Positions 44,756-57,600 of a DNA stretch of 64,000 nt are shown here, one piece after another. The notes under the pieces were generated by a model. It made no database searches, was not told the DNA's origin, and saw nothing but the letters and a program-made list of their open reading frames with translations. The translations under genes were made by a program, and so were the position numbers. Within the stretch, counting starts at the first letter, position 1, and every line of letters starts with the position of its first letter. This DNA comes from Gautieria morchelliformis (Eukaryota > Basidiomycota > Agaricomycetes > Gomphales > Gomphaceae). The stretch lies in NCBI GenBank assembly GCA_015179125.1, contig WHVA01000230.1:1-64000 (forward strand), in the 5' to 3' direction.

Positions 44756-45900
44756 GCCTTGCAGCCAGTTCGTGTCGGTGGAGAAGGGCACGATGCTAGC
44801 ATTCCTGTATCAGTAAAGATACATAATACGTGACTGTCAAGGGGTATACTAAGTGTTCTGGGCAGTGAGGATGCTGAAGTTGGAAGTGGAAGTGGAAGTC
44901 AGTGATTCATAGTTTTAAGTATCGTGTCTGGGCCTTTGCTGCGTGTCGACGTTGGCATGCGTCATAGGAGCGGAGCGTACTACATTACGTCAAGAAAATA
45001 CGTGCCCTTGCACGCGCCTCGAACATCGCGTTCTCTGGTACGCTACACATTCAACCGCGTTTCCGCGTGTTGCGCTGAGCTTCACTCCGCTAGACGCTGA
45101 CGCTCCTCCTAATAACTCCATACCGTGTCCCGGCCTGCGCAGGCAAATCTTATCATAAATACTTAAATCACGCATAGCAGCCCAGCACGCCGGCGCACGG
45201 TTGCTTTGTGGATATTGGGCGCAGACGCGTCCACGCGCACAGAGCCCAACTGCTGATTCAGTCCGCCCGAAGCTCGCAGAATTACCATGTGCATCCCAGT
45301 ATGAAGCACTGAAGCCTATCCACGTATCCTCGACCTTTCTGGCTCCCGGGGGATCGTTATATACTGCCTTCCGCGCCGTAACCCTCCACTACACCACCAA
45401 CCTCGCCGCTCCCTGTACCAAGCTCACGGAAACCACGGGTTAGCCAGTGCGCCCGACCCAACGCGCTATACTGCGGCTCCAACAATCCCACGAAAAGGAA
45501 AGCCAGAGGGGACGCCACTACACTTCTCCATATATTCATGGCATTTTCGTAGCAGCGTGAGTATCGGACGTCCCAATCGTGGGTGGATCAACGTCAACGT
45601 CCCCGGGAATAGCTTTTCCCGTAAATTGTACTTTGCGCCGAAGCGTATACAGTCCGTTGCACCTAATTCTAACCCTTCGTCACGAGGACACAGCGTCGCT
45701 ATAGTACCACCGTGGACATGGCGCAAAATTCGTTGGAACACTCGGTTTCTGGTGCAGTAGTCTGATTGCGCTTCATCTGTGGATCTTCCAGCTGTGTTAA
45801 TGCTAGCTTTCCTGCTCTTTGAATGTAACCACCTGAAGTTGCTGCCTCCACACACCGAAATTTTCATGTACATGTAAAGCACACCCTTAAGCAGTCCACT
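44756..45900. other. Intergenic, no gene recognised
   Basis: A minus frame at 45466-45882 is open but has no family resemblance. A TTTATATAC-like stretch occurs near 45355. Confidence 0.4.
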
Positions 45901-45903
45901 TGA

Positions 45904-47312
45904 TCACAGGCATTCTGCCGAACAAAATATACACTGGTCTTCACGTAGTCCACCAGATAGCGGATAGAGAGACACCCTAACACCCCGTGTTGCTAATAAC
46001 GGATGTGCGGCAGCCATGTCCTTAAACGTCTGAAGGAGGGTATCATCGTGGCTATTCCCGCGAGCATAGACAGTGATCGCATTGATGTACAGCACCCGCA
46101 GAAACCGGAAATGAGGCCCCGCGAGGACACTGTACACTTCATCCCAGGCTGCCCAGGTTGCCCAGTCCACGCTAGGGCCGTAACGGAGCCAGAGAGGTCG
46201 CACACGTAACTCTATATGATGCATATGGTTGGATGCGTCGACAGTAGACAGCACCCTGCTTAACGCGGATAGGCATTCATCGCCCATATACACGTAAACC
46301 AGACTTAAGAATTCAATGTTCACGTTGAACGCCAGATTGACCAAGACCGGGACTTTTGCTCCCAAGTCAGGAGGGTTTTTGTATCCACTCAAACAGGTGG
46401 TCACTCACACGTATATGGCAGGATAAAGAAGACGTGCTTGAGTGAGCTGCCGATGGCGCAAAGTAGCAGGTTGACACAGTCGTCTTCAGTACGAGGAAGG
46501 TGTATGTGCAATGTATGGACGTGCGATACGTCCACATGTGATCGCGGTCCAAGGAACCAGTTATCGAATGTGGAATTGTTCCACCTCATATCCAGGCGAG
46601 TAAGGTGACACATGCGATGCCGCACAAACTTGTCTTTGTTATCCTCCACTTGTTTGGTTTCCAGCTTGAAAGAATGTGCAGGAACCCGTGACGTGTTGAT
46701 ACGATTTAACGAGAGGCCTATTGGGCCTCTGGCGTGATTTATAAAGTTCCTAAAGTCATCCGCGCAGATAAATTGAGCGTCGTCGATATATAGAAATGCT
46801 ATCGAGGGCAGCTCAAGTACCCGGAAAATAGATTGTCTAAAATATCCTGGCAAGCCCTTCCAATTCAGGCCCGAAATTTTGAGTTCCCGCACATGGGTGA
46901 ACTTGCCCAATAGTGGGTAGAGCGGTTTATCTTTCCTAATCAAACCAGAGGATCGACAACTCCGCAAGTTAGGTAGCTCCAGCACTCGGTTGTAACTGGC
47001 CAGATGGGGCGAGCTAAGTAGAACCTGCTCCAGTCACTGGATTTCTGCATCCATCTCGCGAGGATCTGCCCGAAAGCTTATGTGGTGAAAGGGGCGACGC
47101 TGGCTTAAGGGGAGCCATAATCTGCAAACCAGAGAGCAGGCACGCAGGTGAGAGCGGCTCATATCGTCCTCGTCAACATGACCGATAATCTCATCAATGA
47201 GTTCAAGGGCTAGACTATTCATGGTCGTTGGTAGAATTGCCGGGGTAGTGGCGTTCACTTCAGAATACGTTTCCTTGACGCTGAACGGCAAAGCTAAAGG
47301 CTCAGAGCTCAA
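45904..47312 (-). pseudogene. F-box / leucine-rich protein with one stop codon
   Basis: Exon 1 runs 47312-46409 and exon 2 46358-45904, joined in phase by a 50-bp GTGAGT..GGGAG intron (46408-46359). The N-terminus has an F-box (LALELIDEIIGHVDEDD...LRACSLVCRLWLPLSQRRPFHHISF) and continues with leucine-rich sequence (SSPHLASYNRVLELPNLRS, VRELKISGLNWKGL). An in-frame TGA at 47034-47036 lies just after the F-box, where CGA or TGG would fit; the frame is otherwise open on both sides. Likely role before loss: SCF ubiquitin ligase adaptor. If the stop is a base-call error the gene is complete. Confidence 0.75.
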
Positions 47313-47800
47313 TTCCCTGAGGTGTAACGTGCCTCAGATATCTTGTTTGGATCTGTATCAGTATGTACTCACACAAGTGGCCGACTATCCGTAGTCTTAA
47401 ATTCCTACGAATAGAGCACAAAGCATACAACTAAACTGTGCAAAGTTAGTGTGCGTGCGGAAAGACAGCCAAAAAAAAGGGTACTTTACCTGTGCGAGGA
47501 TGTGCGTGTGAAGCGTGCAGGGTCAAGAGGGTCGCTGCCACCTGTACGGCACCAAACTGTAATCTAGTTAGACGCACACCCCACATGTGTGGTCTAAGTC
47601 TAACTAACAAATTCCTCGTGGTAGGTCTATTCCGTAGTTTATTCCACGAAACTGTGTCCAGGTCAGTAGTAGTTCCCTTGACCTGTATAGCCCTGTGGTC
47701 CCCTGCTGTGTGTGGACTCTGTACGGCACTGTCCGCCGTCAAACTCCGCCACCACACGGCCCCTGGCCATGGACGACCTCGAACCACATATGCTCGTCGT
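47313..47800. other. Intergenic, no gene recognised
   Basis: Frames on both strands at 47446-47806 mirror each other and show no family resemblance. Confidence 0.4.
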
Positions 47801-48295
47801 CGCTGACGGCGAGCACAACACTGCCTTTATAAATAATTACTCAGACATAAAAAATATATCACAAATATGCTAAAAATCAGGAGATGACGAATATAGCTAG
47901 TTCGTCGTTCCGTCCTAAGCGCCGATCCCGTGCTCGCCGTCTGCAACGGCGAGCAGGCCGTCGACTTCAAAACTAAATAGCCAGATAATGAAAATATATC
48001 ACAAATACTCTAAAAATTAGGAGATGACGAATATGGTTTAGTTCGTCGTTCCGTCCTAAGCGCCGATCCCGTGCTCGCCGTTTGCAACGGCGAGCAGGCC
48101 GTCTACTTCAAAACTGATTAGCTAGATAATAAAAATATATCACAAATATTCTAAAAATCGGCAGATGACGAATACAGTCTTTCCGTCCTAAGCGCCGGTC
48201 CCGTGCTCGCCGTCTGCAACGGCGAGCAGGCCGTCGACTTCAAAACTGAATAGCTAGATAATAAAAATATATCATAAATTTCCTAGGAATTCAGG
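47800..48295. repeat. Tandem repeat, unit about 140 bp, with conserved hairpin
   Basis: Three full units and a partial leading one. Each has AGATGACGAATA, GTTCGTCGTTCCGTCC, TAAGCGCCGATCCCGTG, the hairpin GCTCGCCGT-CTGCA-ACGGCGAGC (9-bp stem), GCCGTCGACTTCAAAACT and AATATATCACAAAT. The units start near 47882, 48022 and 48163. Confidence 0.9.
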
Positions 48296-48391
48296 GACGT
48301 TGAACATGGAATTCCATGGCGTCGAAACCACGATCGTTCGCGAGAATGATGTGTGCGGCACCCCAAACCAGCAGAAAATCAGTAATCAATT

Positions 48392-49980
48392 TCACAACTG
48401 GAAGTATGAGATTACAGGTCTTGTTCCAAATAGGATTCCAAATGGTAAAGGCAGTAAGAACATGCCTTGCGGGCTCTTATCGTCAGTTCTCGCTGGTAGA
48501 GATGCCTCAGGCTGTTTATTAGTGTCTTTCTTTTTCGGACCAGCCTTGGTGCTCGGCCTCTTCTTACCCGTCGCAACGCTGTTCTGCTGCTTCGCTTTAC
48601 CCTTTTTGCTCGTGCTTGTGGAAGCTCCCCCAGAACCGTTCTCTTTGTCTGCTTCTTCCCCAATTCTTCGCCTCTTGTTAGAATCGCCGTTCGCATTGGA
48701 CTCCAAGCTAGAGTCAGCACCTGATTCGGCAGTTCTATAGGCCTGGCGTTTGCGATGTTTAGGTGTGGCTTTGGCCTCGGCTTTCTCAAATGCGGCGCGG
48801 CGGGCATCCCAGTTGTCCTTCGATAATGTGACCCATCTGCATCGTTGCTCAGGGTCCTCAAGCGTGAGTGCCGTCTGGAGGCGACGAAGGTCGCGGAAGG
48901 AGCCGATGTCAGAGACACTGCCGAAGCGGACTCCATCCGGCCAGTTGATGAGCTCCACTCCTTTATCCACTACCATAATTTTCTCATACCGCTCATAGTG
49001 CATGACAGCCTTCGGGTCTCCAGTGATTGCGACCAAGCCCTCGCAAATCAGGCAGCGAATGTGGCTTTTACATTCGGCCAGGCGTCCGTTATGATTAAGG
49101 ACTAGACCTTCAGGATAAGTATATAAGTCACCGGGTTCCCAGGCTGCAGAATGCTAAGGGCTTCTACCTTCAACATCACCCAAAACATAGGCCTCAAAAT
49201 CTTTGATGATATCTGCGGTGTGTCTTTTCATCCCATTCAGTAAATAACGACTGCCTTTATCAGACGCAGCACAGAAGCCTTCCATCGTATGTTCTGGTTT
49301 TCCCTTCACAGCATAAATTTTTCCATATTTGTGCGAGCATTTAATGCCATAAGCTACAATAAGAGCGTATCAGTCATTATTCCGATCAGGTTAATTACAT
49401 ACCTTACCTCATCGGAAAGTCGTTCCAAAGTCAGCCGGGCATCCTGAACAACCGCACGAGTACTTGCCTGAGGGGCTGAATGCTTTTTCTCGCGCCAAAT
49501 CCCGGCCTGTTTCCACAGAAACACCTGCATACCATGGGAGAGCTTGGAGGCAAACTCGCACCCCCCCAGCTGATGGAGTTCAGCCTGGATTTCTTCAAAA
49601 CGCATCCTTTCATCATCTGTGATGTCTGCATCAAGTGTGGAACACAAGGTTTAAGTACAACGCGTGTAAGTCGCGTGAGTACATTGCTTACCTCCTTTAT
49701 GTCCGGCCAGGAACGCCTCGACCTGTTTAGCAGCATTGTATACACTCACGGCACGCTTCTGGCGGACGACACGCCCTCCTTGAAAAAACTGGTGTTGAAA
49801 CCAGGACACAGAACGATGGTATTTCTTGTTGAGTCGTTTCACTTCGTTGTCAACAATTGAGAGAACAGCATCTATATCCTGGTTAATGGCGACACACTTG
49901 GACAAAGCCGCAGCACGAGCCAGCTGACGTTGGCGATACATTAAAGCAGGGCCCTTACGCCTTTTGCCTTCACTAGGCAT
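48392..49980 (-). CDS. Uncharacterised transposon-associated basidiomycete protein
   Basis: From the ATG at 49980: exon 1 (49980-49692) KRRKGPALMYRQRQLARAAALSKCVA..., then FQGGRVVRQKRAVSVYNA; a 66-bp intron; exon 2 (49625-49408) DITDDERMRFEEIQ... and ARLTLERLSDE; an intron to 49354; then sequence reading YGIKCSHKYGKIYAVKG or LMALNARTNMEKFML depending on frame, DKGSRYLLNGMKRHTADI, and after another join ITGDPKAVMHYERY, ELINWPDGVRF and CRWVTL. A basic, acidic, NLS-like tail follows (NKRRRIGEEADKEN). I know this block order from a family repeatedly found near KDZ transposons in agaricomycetes; its function is unknown. One base seems to be missing near 49305. Confidence 0.55.
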
Positions 49981-50093
49981 GATGAAGGTGAAAGGACACG
50001 TTATCCCAAACTCCGCCTGTTAGGTAAACGCATGTATGATTGTTCTATTCATAGTTTGAATGTTATTCCAAGAAAATCCTATCTAACTAGTGT

Positions 50094-50299
50094 CTAGAGA
50101 TCGCGAGCGATAGCCTCGAGAGCATTACTAGCCAACACTTTAGCCAGAGGCTTCTTAATGCCGGCTTTCTCTTCAATGGAAGAGACCAAGTGCGCTGGTG
50201 GAACTGCGAAGGCCGTGTCCATGAGCCACTGGGCCCATTTCATAGTGTCCCTGCCGCCCGGGAAGTGAACCCTATCTACCATATCGAAAAGCGTGGCAG
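50094..50299 (-). pseudogene. C-terminal fragment of unidentified gene
   Basis: DTATLFDMVDRVHFPGGRD...WAQWLMDTAFAVPPAHLV...EKAGIKKPLAKVLASNALEAIARDL ends at a stop at 50094. It looks like a conserved C-terminus, but I do not recognise it. Its upstream part is replaced by the LTR-like repeat that starts at 50300. Confidence 0.35.
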
Positions 50300-51023
50300 T
50301 GTCAAGATTGGTTTTTAGGCGTTCATATTGTGTATTAGTAAACACAGTGAATGCCTGAATAACTTGTGCAAATAAGTATGCCGTTCGGCGAATAGGTGAA
50401 CCAATAAATGTTCACAAGATAAGAGGGTTGCCTGAATGGAGCTCGCCCTGTCTACAGTCATAGCGAAATGGCCCATGGCACTTGACGATGTAACGTGCAA
50501 GGTGTCACGGAAGGGCTGTCTAAGTAGCGACAATCCCTTCGCCAGCGAAGGTGCTCCTTCAGAGCCCTTCGCCAACAGCACAGAAAATAGTTCCAAGGCT
50601 AAGATAACGAAGATGAAGTATGAGAACTCACCAGTGATGCCTGAGTCCTCTGCTGGTCGAAGATAGAAATCTCCAAGAGAAGGCTCAAGACGATGATCAC
50701 AGCGAGGTCAAGTTTGCACAAGTTGGACGACGTATGATAATTGAACTGGGGAATATACATGTGAATGTAAACTACTTATATTGAATGCTTGTAAGGTATC
50801 AGCGAATAGGAAAGAGACTGTCGTGAGTCAGGGTTGGATAGGGGTGTGCAGTCATGATACTAAGTAGATGGAATAAACATACAATAGAGTGAGGGAAGAA
50901 TGCGAACATGAAACAACGGAGAGTAAAGGCGAAGGCACTTATGTACGAAACCATGTCTTGGGACCTGCATACATGCTACCCTGCACGGACTCTTCGTCTA
51001 CTGGGTTGATCCCACATGACCTA
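50300..51023 (+). repeat. LTR-like repeat, copy 2
   Basis: Starts TGTCAAGATTGGTTTTTAG and ends ACATGACCTA. Inverse copy of 37337-38062. It leads directly into the Gypsy-B RNase H frame, so gag, protease and RT of Gypsy-B were deleted or never present here. Confidence 0.6.
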
Positions 51024-53892
51024 CAGCGTGCGTTCGACGACGTAAAGAAAATAGTACAAAGCCATAGAGACTCACACAAAATTGCCCTGGACTACTCTGT
51101 CAACGCTCCTCGGATAAACCTGGTATGTGACGCCAGTCTAGGAGGTGCAGGAGGCGTGGTATCACAGGGAAACGACCCGAAAACAGCGGCTCCAATAGTA
51201 TTCTGGTCTGCAAAATTCAATCCTGCGCAACAGAACTATCCAGTGCATGAAAGAGAATTATTAGCCATAGTAGAATCTCTGAAACAGTTTAGGCACTTAC
51301 TTCAAGGAGTATGCTTCCGCATCTTTACAGACCCTAAGCCCCTGGAATATATTTTATCTCAGAAAAATCTGTCAGCACGACAGCACAGATGGATCGACGT
51401 ACTAAGCGACTTTGACTTCGAGATAATATATATACCTGGTGAAGCGAACATAGTGGCAGATGCGCTATCACGAATGTATAATGCAGAACTGGCAGGAATC
51501 GTAAGAGCAGCGTCAGAATACATAGTTGAAGAAGATGTACCAACGACGATAACTGAAATAAAAAGAAGACCCTGTTCTCTGAAGACTGGACATGAGGCTA
51601 ATGCATCCTTACTGTTGCACCTAAACGCAACCGGTATCAATAGTTGGCCCATAGGGAAAACACGAGCCAGTCATGCTATAAAGCCGCCAAAACAGTACGA
51701 CAACGTCGATGTCACAGTGAGGCCACTTGCCACGGAAACTGTCAGAGAGAGCAAGCCCCCTAGAGGGAAACGAAACTGGAGGGCGCAAAGAAAATACTCT
51801 GACACCCGCAACATGGCTGCCCCATCCAATTTGGTCAATCCGCTAGCCGAGACGCCGGAGGAGGACACAGACCTGGAAATAGAAACTCCTCAACTTAACG
51901 AGGATCTATATATGGCTGCACCATCCTTTGAAGAAATGATATCAATGTTTGACCCTTCATTTAAGTTCCCAACTATTGTAAAGGAACTATATCAAAAAGA
52001 CAAAATTTTTAAGGGAATAATCGAAAATTTACAACACCACGACAATTTTCTAATGCAAGACGACCTGCTCTACGTCAAGATGAGTGGTGAATCACGCCTC
52101 TGCATCCCGGATGGCGTCCACGGAAACAAAGGGATAAAAGAATGTGTCATATCACACGTGCACTCATTATTAGTGCATCTATGAGGCCGTAAAACGTGCT
52201 ATTACCTACAAGATCATGTATGGTGGCCCAGGATCTATGCGGACATGAAGGATTTTTGTGAAAGCTGTCACATATGTGCCATCGCGAAACTGGTAAACCA
52301 GAAACAATTTGGGAACCTAAAACTGCTAAAAGTACCAAACCGCGCTGGCAGCAGATCGGCATTGATTTCGTGGGACCGCTCCCGATATCCTGCAATAGAA
52401 GTGGTGAATTCAACATGATATGTGTAGTAATAGACCACTTAACTTCCATGGTACACCTCGCCCCGTCAAAACAAACATATGGAGTGAAACAGATAGTGGA
52501 GCTGGTGTTCGATACAGTTTACAAGTTACACTGTATCCCTGAGGTCATAATTAGTGATAGGGATTCGCTATTCACATCAGCGTTCTGGGAGAAATTACAC
52601 ACCCTGATAGGCGTAGAGCTGCGCATGTCCATGGCCTACCACCCGCAGACCGACAGTGCAACAGAAAGGGCAAACAGGATGATCACACAGATGCTCAGAA
52701 TGGTAGTGGCAGCAGACCAAAAAGACTGGGTCTTGAAGCTGCCCACAATCGAGTTCGCATTCAACAGTGCACGGTCGGACACGACGGGGTTTACTCCTTT
52801 CTTCCTGAACTACGGGAACCTACCAAAGCCGATGATATGGGACTTGTGGTGAGAGCAGTTGCCAGGAGTAAGGTGTTTCGCACAAAAACTAAAAGACACC
52901 CTGATAGCTGCACATGACTCAATACTTACCCAGCGAGTAAAACAGACCCACACAGCTAACAGGAAGAGACGGCCCGCCCCTTTCAGAGTAGGGGACCTAG
53001 TTTACCTGTCAACAGTGAACCTAAAGCTCCCAAAAAGAAGGGCTCGTAATACATAGGTCCCTACAGAATAACAAATGAGTTAGTAAAGGGAACAACTTAC
53101 AAGCTGGCTTTACCGAACGAGCTGCTAGCGCGCGACATACACCCCGTATTTCACGCTAACCTATTATGCATACATATTGCAATTGATGATCGATGTTTCC
53201 CTGGACGAGCCGTGACACAGGTTACTGATCTAGGGGACACCCCATTAGAATGGCACATGAAAAGACTAGAAACACACTGTAAGTTCAGAAAGGATGCCTG
53301 GTTCCGGGTCCTATGGCAGAACAATGACAGGACCTGGCTTCCCTTCGCGTCAGTAAAACATCTGGCAGCATTGGACGCTTACCTGGATGAACAAGACATA
53401 ACTAAAATTGATGACCTACTGAAAGGCACCGGACAGCCCCCTCCGGACATAGAGCAGATATTGGACTTACCGGAATGGGAAAGCTGCACGCCCCCGATCG
53501 ACAGCAACGCAATCACGCTGACTATACCAATTGACAGAGATATTCCCTATAAAAAGAGGGATAAGACAGGTCTGAAACTTACAGTAACACTCACCCCTAT
53601 GTCTGGCAATGACGTTCTGCAACCCGCTCCACCGGCCACTCAGCAGCTGTGGCACAACACGTCCACGCTCCACGAGTATGCTGGAGGAGCTGACCCTGGA
53701 CCTGCGCCCCCAGGCTATGAGGCCTGGTTGGCGGCGCAGTCATTCTACATTGCCAATAGGCACCCCCGCGATAACCAAGACGACACTATATCTGAAATAT
53801 CGGACGTCTTCAGTCACTTTGACTCAATCTCGCAATATGCGGCGACTGACCAAATGCCGGCGGTACAACAACCGCCCCCCCGCCGTCCGTAG
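51024..53892 (+). pseudogene. Gypsy-B: RNase H and integrase remnant
   Basis: The first frame (to 52184) has RNase H: INLVCDASLGGAGGVVSQ, HERELLAIVESLKQFRHLL, FRIFTDPKPLEYIL and IVADALSRM. The integrase finger follows (HVHSLLVHL, CESCHIC), then, in a second frame (52274-52852), the core: WQQIGIDFVGPLP, IISDRDSLFTSAFW, MAYHPQTDSATERANR (D, D, E visible). An integrase C-terminal segment (RVGDLVYLSTVNL) and, in a third frame, a chromo-like tail (WFRVLWQNNDRTWLPF...HLAALDAYL) follow. In-frame TGA at 52182 and 52850, TAG at 53054 and two frame changes show it is dead. Confidence 0.85.
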
Positions 53893-54461
53893 CTGGAATG
53901 CATGCCTACCCTCCCAGGTACTATGGTGCTCCGGCTCAACAAGCCCCACCACGAAACGCTGCTACACACGGTTACCCCCCCTATCAGCGTACACATATGA
54001 GCCACTCTGATTATTACTCACCTTACCGTGTCCCCGCTCGAGTACAACCTGAAATCCCTGAGGAGAGCTTCATGGAGCACTATGCCTCCTTCGGCCTCTT
54101 CCAGCAGATCAACGACAGAGCAATGGCAAACTATAACTCCGCCTTTGACCATGGGCAACGATCATTCCGCGGAGGACGTCGAGGGAGGGGAAGGGGGAGG
54201 GGTTCCACCGACGGTCAGCAGTGGGACAGGCACCGTGTCCCCAGGCGCAATGACGGCCAACACCTGGGAGGGACTCACGTGCCCAGACAGCACCCGAGGA
54301 GTAACACGGCGGGCCCTAGCCAACCTGCACCCGCAGGGCAGACTGCTGCACCTCCACCGGCTGCAAACGCGCCCGAACCTGGTACGTTACCTGATGAACC
54401 ACGCTTGACGCTGTCAGCCACTGACGAAAGAGCGTTCGAAGCCGTGGTCCAGCAAATCATC

Positions 54462-54682
54462 TGTGGGACGAAGGAGATATAATGATCTGATATTCTATGA
54501 TCTGTACGAGATCATCTGTCCTTATATACTAATTATGATGTTCCTATATTACCAATCTCTTCGAGCTGCTGTGCCGATGCGATGCCGGTGCACCAGCAAC
54601 CCGGGGTCGAGAGCGATCTCGAACCTCCGGCTAAATGCGTGCCGGCTCTGCCTCGGCGGTGTCATCGTCCCGATTACTAACA
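54462..54682 (-). repeat. Copia-2 3' LTR
   Basis: 221 bp, minus-strand TGTTAGTAATCGG ... GTCCCACA. The gag-pol frame runs into it and stops at 54631. Confidence 0.95.
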
Positions 54683-57600
54683 CTCCCCCTCAGCGAGAAG
54701 TCCCTTCGGTAAAATCCTAATTTCCCTAATAGATACCTGTGTTGGTGTAAATCCAATCCCTTTGTAAATATGTCCGCTACGTTCTCCTTCGTCGGTACGT
54801 ACGTAAGTGATGCCTCGTGAGAGGCCACTTTCTCACGGATAAAATGATATGCGACATTGATGTGTTTGGTACGCGCATGATACGTTGCATCATGCGATAG
54901 TGTAATGGCGCCTAGATTGTCTGATCGAAGTCACGTGGGCTGGGTTTGATCGATTCCAAGTTCCTCGATAAAATGCCTCAGCCAGATTAATTGCTTGGCG
55001 CCCTCGGTAAGTGCCATGTATTCGGCCTCCGTGGTAGATAGCGCGATCGTTCGCTGCTTCTTCGAGCTCCATGCGATAGCTCCCCCTCCTAGTATAGCTA
55101 CATAGCCACTAATAGATAGTGCGTCGTTTCTATTAGCATAATCCGAGTCGACAAATATTTCGAGGTCGAGACCAGCGTCTCGTTGGAAGATTATGCCGTC
55201 GTCACGTGACCCCTTGAGGTACCTGGGCGCGTGCTTGATCGCCGTCCAGTGCTCGGTTCCGTAAGTAGTAGTGAATTGGCTCAGATGTTGTACGGTAAAG
55301 GCCAAATCAGGTCGCGTGCTAAGTGCTGCATACATGAGTGATCCGATCGCCTTGGCATAGGGTACTTCGGCAGTTGGACCTGTTGAGTCCATGGGTGTCG
55401 TGAGTTTGATCATTTTATGCAGAGGTGTAGATACGGAATGTGCCGTTGTCATGTTGAATCGATCGAGTATGATGTCGATGTAATGTCCTTGAGACATGAT
55501 CAGTGTTCCCTCATCCCTATTCCTCTCAACTCTAATTCCCAAGATTTTCTTCATTTCTCCTAAATCTGTTAAAGGGAATTTCCCATGAAGCTCCCCCTTG
55601 AGCTTAATCATCCCTCCTTTGGAGTCAGCAAATAGTCCAAAGTCGTCCACATATACTGATATGACTTCGATTGAGTCCTTATCTTGTCTGATGTAGACAC
55701 ATTCATCGGCTGTACTTTGATGGAAGCCGAGATCGAGTAGTAATTTGCGTAAGCGCTGATGCCAAGCTCGCCCCGATTGTTTGATTCCGTAGAGCGCTCT
55801 GTATATTCTTAGAACGCGTCCAGATCCATCATCAAAACCGTCGGGCTGGCGCATGTAGATCTCCTCATCTATGGTTGAATTGAGGTAGGCGCCTTTGACA
55901 TCCATCATTTCGATTTCCCAATCGAGTGTGTTTGCGATCGCTAATAGAACACGTAGTGAATCGAATTTGACCACGGGTGAGGTTATCTCGTAGTAATCCA
56001 TCCCTGGCCTCTGTGTGAATCCTTGAGCCACAACCCTTGCTTTAGCCTTATCGAATTGTCCGTCCGGTTGTGTTTTGACAGCGTATACCCATCGGCAACC
56101 GATAGCTATTCGTCCGGGTGGTAGTTCTGTTAATTCCCATGTTCCTAATGTCTTGTGTTGATCCATCTCAATTTCCATTGCTTTCTCCCAGATCGGCGCA
56201 TCATCACGTGATACCGCCGCTCTGTAATTCTCAGGTTCAGTGACGATTTCTCTCGTTATGTAAACCTGCTCGGTGCGTCCTGAATTATTCAGCTTCCGGT
56301 AATCCGGTCTTTGAGTGATACGCGCGCTCCGTCGGATCTCTGGAGCTGGCGCTTGTTCAGGTGGATCAGGAACGGGTGTTGTCTGGGGTGATGACGTCTG
56401 TGGGGTAGATGTGATCGGGTCCGGCACATGCTCGCGCGGTGAGTGCTCCCCCTCGAGCGGTGCCGTGTCGTCATTGTCGTTATCTGGGATAGGGTAGAGT
56501 TTGTTGTCGTTTTCGTCGAATGTAATATTTCTTGAAATTTGAACATGTTTTGAGGCTTTATTGTAATACCTCCAGGCTTTTGCATGTTCTGCTACTCCGA
56601 CGAATATATGCTCTTCTGCCTTTGGATCAAGTTTGGCTCGACGTTGATCCGGCACCATAACCCAACAATTTGTCCCGAATTCCTCTAGACGTGCTAGGTT
56701 CGGCTTCTTGCCGAATAGTGCTTGGAACGGCGTTGCTTCATCTCCAAGCGCTCGCGTGGGTGATCGATTTTTGATATAACACGCGTAAGCCACGGCCTCG
56801 GGCCAGAGTATTTTTGGCAGGTTCTTGGCAAATATCATTGCACATGCGTGCTCGAGTAAGGTCTGGTTGAGTCGTTCGGCAATTCCATTCTGGGCTGGGG
56901 AGTATGGAGCTGTGGTCTCCATGATAATGCCATATTTTGCACAAAATTCCTTGAAATTTTTATTGACATATTCCCCTCCATTATCTGAGCGAAATCTCTT
57001 CAGTTTCTGACCTGTTTGGGTCTCGAGGAATGCCTTGTACGTCTCGAAGTGTTTGAGCGCTTCATCTTTGGTGCTCCCAAAATAGATTACGGTGTACCTC
57101 GATTTGATGTCCGTGAAAGAATAAAAGTATTTCTCACGCGATGGTCCCTCAGTCTGGGCAGGTCCCCATACATCGGATACTGTCAGGTCACCGACCTGTT
57201 CTACAGTGTCCTCGGCTCTTTTGGGGAACGGCTCCACATGCCGCTTGCCTTGTATGCATGCCTTGCACTGGCTCGGCTCGTTTGACTCGTCGATCTCAAG
57301 TCCGGTGACTAGATCGTTAGCCTTCAACAATTTTATGGAGTTTATATTGACGTGCCCTAGTATCCTGTGCCATTTGTCCCATGACCGCCCCTTTGCCGCT
57401 GCGGCAAAGTCCCGTGCCTCGACTGATTGAGTGACCCGTGCCTTCATACAGAATAGCCGCCCGCGCTTCTGTCCCTGTGCGAAGGTAACTCCGGCGCGTG
57501 ATTTGAATTCGACGCCGGTGCCTGAAAATGTGGCCGTGTTGCCCTTATCAGTTAAATGCCCTACGCTGATAAGGTTGTTCGGCGCATCCGGTGCATGCTT

